From Thermodesulfovibrionales bacterium (GTDB lineage: Bacteria > Nitrospirota > Thermodesulfovibrionia > Thermodesulfovibrionales > SM23-35): a stretch of DNA of 7,105 nt. Position numbers and translations under genes: made by a program. Below are positions 5,751 through 7,105 of the stretch, piece by piece (the stretch's first letter is position 1; the number at the start of each line of letters is the position of its first letter). The DNA lies in contig JAGUWT010000176.1 in assembly GCA_020062205.1 (NCBI GenBank), positions 1 through 7,105 of the forward strand. The letters are read 5' to 3'. Below the pieces are notes generated by a model. That model saw only the letters and a program-made list of their open reading frames with translations. It was not told the DNA's origin and did not search any database.

Positions 5751-6104
5751 TTACTGAAGGAGTTTTCCGAACGGGTTCACGAAGAGGATAATAAGAACGA
5801 CAACGAGTGCGTAAATGGTAAGAGACTCCATCATCGCGAGACCGATAATAAGGGTCGTTGTGATCTTACCTGTTGTGCCTGGATTTCTTGCTATACCTTC
5901 GCAAGCCTTACTCGTTGCAATACCCTGACCAATGCCTGAGCCGATAGCACCAAGTCCTATTCCAACACCGCAGCCGAGTGCAGCCATTGCATAATAAAGG
6001 ACATTCGATGACTTTCCAGCAGCAGCCTCCTCAGCAAAGCATACAGGTGCTAATACCCATAATAGGGTGAGCGTAAGCAGAACCGCAACTATCGTCTTCT
6101 TCAT
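5751..6104 (-). CDS. atpE: ATP synthase Fo subunit c, with N-terminal signal peptide
   Basis: The 117-residue product is the proteolipid that forms the rotating c-ring of F1Fo ATP synthase. Residues 1-24 (MKKT...PVCFA) look like a cleavable signal peptide, with cleavage likely before EEAAAG. The mature part has two membrane helices. Helix 1 contains the glycine-rich GIGLGAIGSGIGQG (about 47-61). A polar loop CEGIARNPGTTGK binds the F1 stalk. Helix 2 contains LAMMESLTIY with the essential ion-carrying Glu93. Gln60, Ser94 and Tyr98 match positions that bind or support Na+ in Ilyobacter-type c-rings, while Leu95 replaces the Thr found there. The start is fixed by AAGGAGG at 6114-6120. The frame stays open up to 6227, but that part overlaps atpB and is not family-like. 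It follows atpB by 37 bases and is closed by a terminator. Confidence 0.95.
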   Translation of the reverse strand: MKKTIVAVLLTLTLLWVLAPVCFAEEAAAGKSSNVLYYAMAALGCGVGIGLGAIGSGIGQGIATSKACEGIARNPGTTGKITTTLIIGLAMMESLTIYALVVVLIILFVNPFGKLLQ

Positions 6105-6113
6105 AATTCTCGA

Positions 6114-6120
6114 CCTCCTT
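6114..6120 (-). promoter_or_regulatory. Ribosome binding site of atpE
   Basis: A full AAGGAGG on the minus strand lies nine bases before the ATG at 6104. It rules out the longer frame beginning at 6227 inside atpB. Its strength fits the high copy number of subunit c per enzyme. Confidence 0.85.
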
Positions 6121-6141
6121 TCCATACATAAATTTTTTAAA

Positions 6142-6828
6142 TTAATGTGCCTCTTCAACAGCACCAGCAAGATAAAGCGTAGCCAAAAGCGTAAAGACAA
6201 ATGCCTGCACAATACTGACAAGGACACCCAGTGCTAAGATTGCTGTCGGGACAACCCAGGGGGAAATAATTGCAAGAACAAACAGTATTATGTGTTTTGC
6301 TGTCATATTACCAAACAACCGGACTGTAAGGGTGAGGGGTCTTGCAAGGTGTCCAATAAACTCAGTGAAGAACATCAGAATCATAAGCGGCAGTGCTGCT
6401 ATAGACCGCATAGGGCCAAGAAAGTGGTAAATGTATTTAACACCATGGGCCCTTACCCCATAATAATGTGTCAATAAAAAGACAGGCACTGCCATAGCCG
6501 CATTTGTGTTTATGTTAGCTGTCGGGCAAGCAAATCCTGGAATCAGACCCATGAAATTGCAGAGGAGGATAAAGGCAAATATTGTACATATGAACGGAAA
6601 GAGCTGTTTCCCCCAGTGGTGGCCTATATTGTCCTCTACTAATTTTAAGATTGCCTCTACGAAAGTCTCCATAACATTTTGAACACCCACTGGAACCAGT
6701 CGTAGAGATGATTTTACAGCAAGTGCTGTACCGATTAAGATGAGTGATGCAAGAAATGCATAGCTCACAACATGTGGGACTACTTCAGGACTAACAATGA
6801 TATCCATTAAAAGTTTTTCTTCTACCAT
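6142..6828 (-). CDS. atpB: ATP synthase Fo subunit a
   Basis: The 228-residue protein is the stator channel subunit of F1Fo ATP synthase (PF00119). It has several hydrophobic helices and the family signature LARPLTLTVRLFGNMTAKH at 161-179. That signature includes the essential Arg170, equivalent to E. coli Arg210. The last helix has VQAFVFTLLATLYL with Gln208, equivalent to E. coli Gln252. The segment CNFMGLIPGF (90-99) is also typical. It is slightly shorter than the E. coli protein (271), as usual outside Proteobacteria. The ATG at 6828 is preceded by a strong GAGGAGG. It is the first gene of a two-gene atpB-atpE unit with its own promoter. No atpI or atpZ precedes it and no atpF follows atpE. 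The protein works in the cytoplasmic membrane with the c-ring. Confidence 0.96.
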   Translation of the reverse strand: MVEEKLLMDIIVSPEVVPHVVSYAFLASLILIGTALAVKSSLRLVPVGVQNVMETFVEAILKLVEDNIGHHWGKQLFPFICTIFAFILLCNFMGLIPGFACPTANINTNAAMAVPVFLLTHYYGVRAHGVKYIYHFLGPMRSIAALPLMILMFFTEFIGHLARPLTLTVRLFGNMTAKHIILFVLAIISPWVVPTAILALGVLVSIVQAFVFTLLATLYLAGAVEEAH

Positions 6829-6833
6829 GATAA

Positions 6834-6840
6834 CCTCCTC
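6834..6840 (-). promoter_or_regulatory. Ribosome binding site of atpB
   Basis: GAGGAGG on the minus strand lies five bases before the ATG at 6828. It selects that codon over the internal ATG at codon 8. Confidence 0.85.
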
Positions 6841-6853
6841 GGGGAAAAATCGG

Positions 6854-7105
6854 ATGTTATATTACATAAGCCCCTTTTCAAAAGTCAAGGGGAGATTGCA
6901 TTATTTTAGATTTTTAGTATATTCTACTAACCTAAACTTATGCAATGAAAATCACACAATCGATTGTTTTAAAATATACAAACAATATGAAAAAGGTTCT
7001 TCAGGGAATTGTGTGGATATATGGCAAGATAAAGCAGATACATACAAAGAGTTGGAATTGATGGGAATTGCAATTATTACGAAAACGACCATAAAGAAAA
7101 CCATA
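6854..7105 (+). CDS. Uncertain partial open frame, divergent from atpB, product unknown
   Basis: A plus-strand frame is open for 84 codons from an ATG at 6854 to the right edge, in AT-rich DNA where stops should be frequent. From about residue 30 onward it looks protein-like, with mixed charged and hydrophobic residues (for example CVDIWQDKADTYKELELMG). I do not recognise a family. The N-terminal part overlaps the atpB promoter, and neither the ATG at 6854 nor the TTG at 6896 has a convincing ribosome site at a normal distance, so the true start is unclear. It could be the 5' part of a divergent gene, a decayed remnant, or chance. The minus strand of the same region also holds a 50-codon frame, but that one reads like an antisense shadow. 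Confidence 0.28.
   Translation, partial: MLYYISPFSKVKGRLHYFRFLVYSTNLNLCNENHTIDCFKIYKQYEKGSSGNCVDIWQDKADTYKELELMGIAIITKTTIKKTI
6859..6888 (-). promoter_or_regulatory. Sigma-70-type promoter of atpBE
   Basis: On the minus strand TTGACT (6883-6888) and TAATAT (6859-6864) are separated by 18 bases. Both hexamers match the consensus at five of six positions. Transcription would start near 6852, giving a leader of about 24 bases that contains the atpB ribosome site. Confidence 0.7.

Noticed and set aside
6105..6227. Longer atpE start at 6227
   Set aside because: It would overlap atpB by 86 bases and add non-family residues before a proper signal peptide. The AAGGAGG at 6114-6120 selects the ATG at 6104.
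6945..7061. Plus-strand 38-codon frame beginning MKITQSIVLK
   Set aside because: No ribosome site, short, and in conflict with a longer open frame on the same strand.
6952..7104. Minus-strand 50-codon frame upstream of atpB
   Set aside because: It looked at first like a small atpI-type membrane protein, but only a short hydrophobic start is present, there are no family motifs, and the composition is that of an antisense shadow of the plus-strand frame.

Overview
The window looks like a piece of an anaerobic, energy-conserving bacterial chromosome. Every confident gene is on the minus strand, so the biological reading order runs from the right edge to the left edge. A methanogen-type HdrA with MvhD and MvhG points to hydrogen- or ferredoxin-linked electron transfer. 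The ATP synthase c subunit carries a cleavable signal peptide. Three kinds of short dispersed palindromic repeat are also present. From memory, this combination fits Nitrospirota (Thermodesulfovibrio-like) or neighbouring Desulfobacterota/anammox-type genomes. That placement is inference and no search was run.

Layout from right to left. The rightmost ~250 bases hold a good promoter for atpB and an uncertain plus-strand open frame that leaves the window. Next come atpB and atpE, the a and c subunits of the F1Fo ATP synthase membrane rotor/stator, closed by a perfect 15-bp-stem terminator at 5708-5740. No other atp gene lies nearby. A second transcription unit then encodes an HD-domain putative phosphohydrolase and a membrane-anchored transglutaminase-like protein, which starts with TTG one base after the HD stop codon. 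After a 142-base gap containing a palindromic repeat come hdrA, mvhD and a 3'-truncated mvhG.

The Hdr/Mvh genes probably form one complex. MvhG would pass electrons from a [NiFe] large subunit (expected beyond the left edge) through the MvhD [2Fe-2S] centre to the FAD and Fe-S chain of HdrA, possibly with flavin-based bifurcation. No hdrB or hdrC is visible, so the final acceptor is unknown.

The most unusual feature is how deeply short repeats have entered the genes. A 46-bp palindrome sits in frame inside both hdrA and the transglutaminase gene, in the same orientation and reading frame, adding a PPFSKGGQ-type peptide. A second palindromic family supplies the last residues of HdrA and flanks hdrA on both sides. 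A third long inverted repeat supplies the C-terminus of MvhD and places a hairpin plus a U8 tract just before mvhG, where it could act as an attenuator. The c subunit also carries most, but not all, of the residues known to bind Na+ in sodium-driven ATP synthases.
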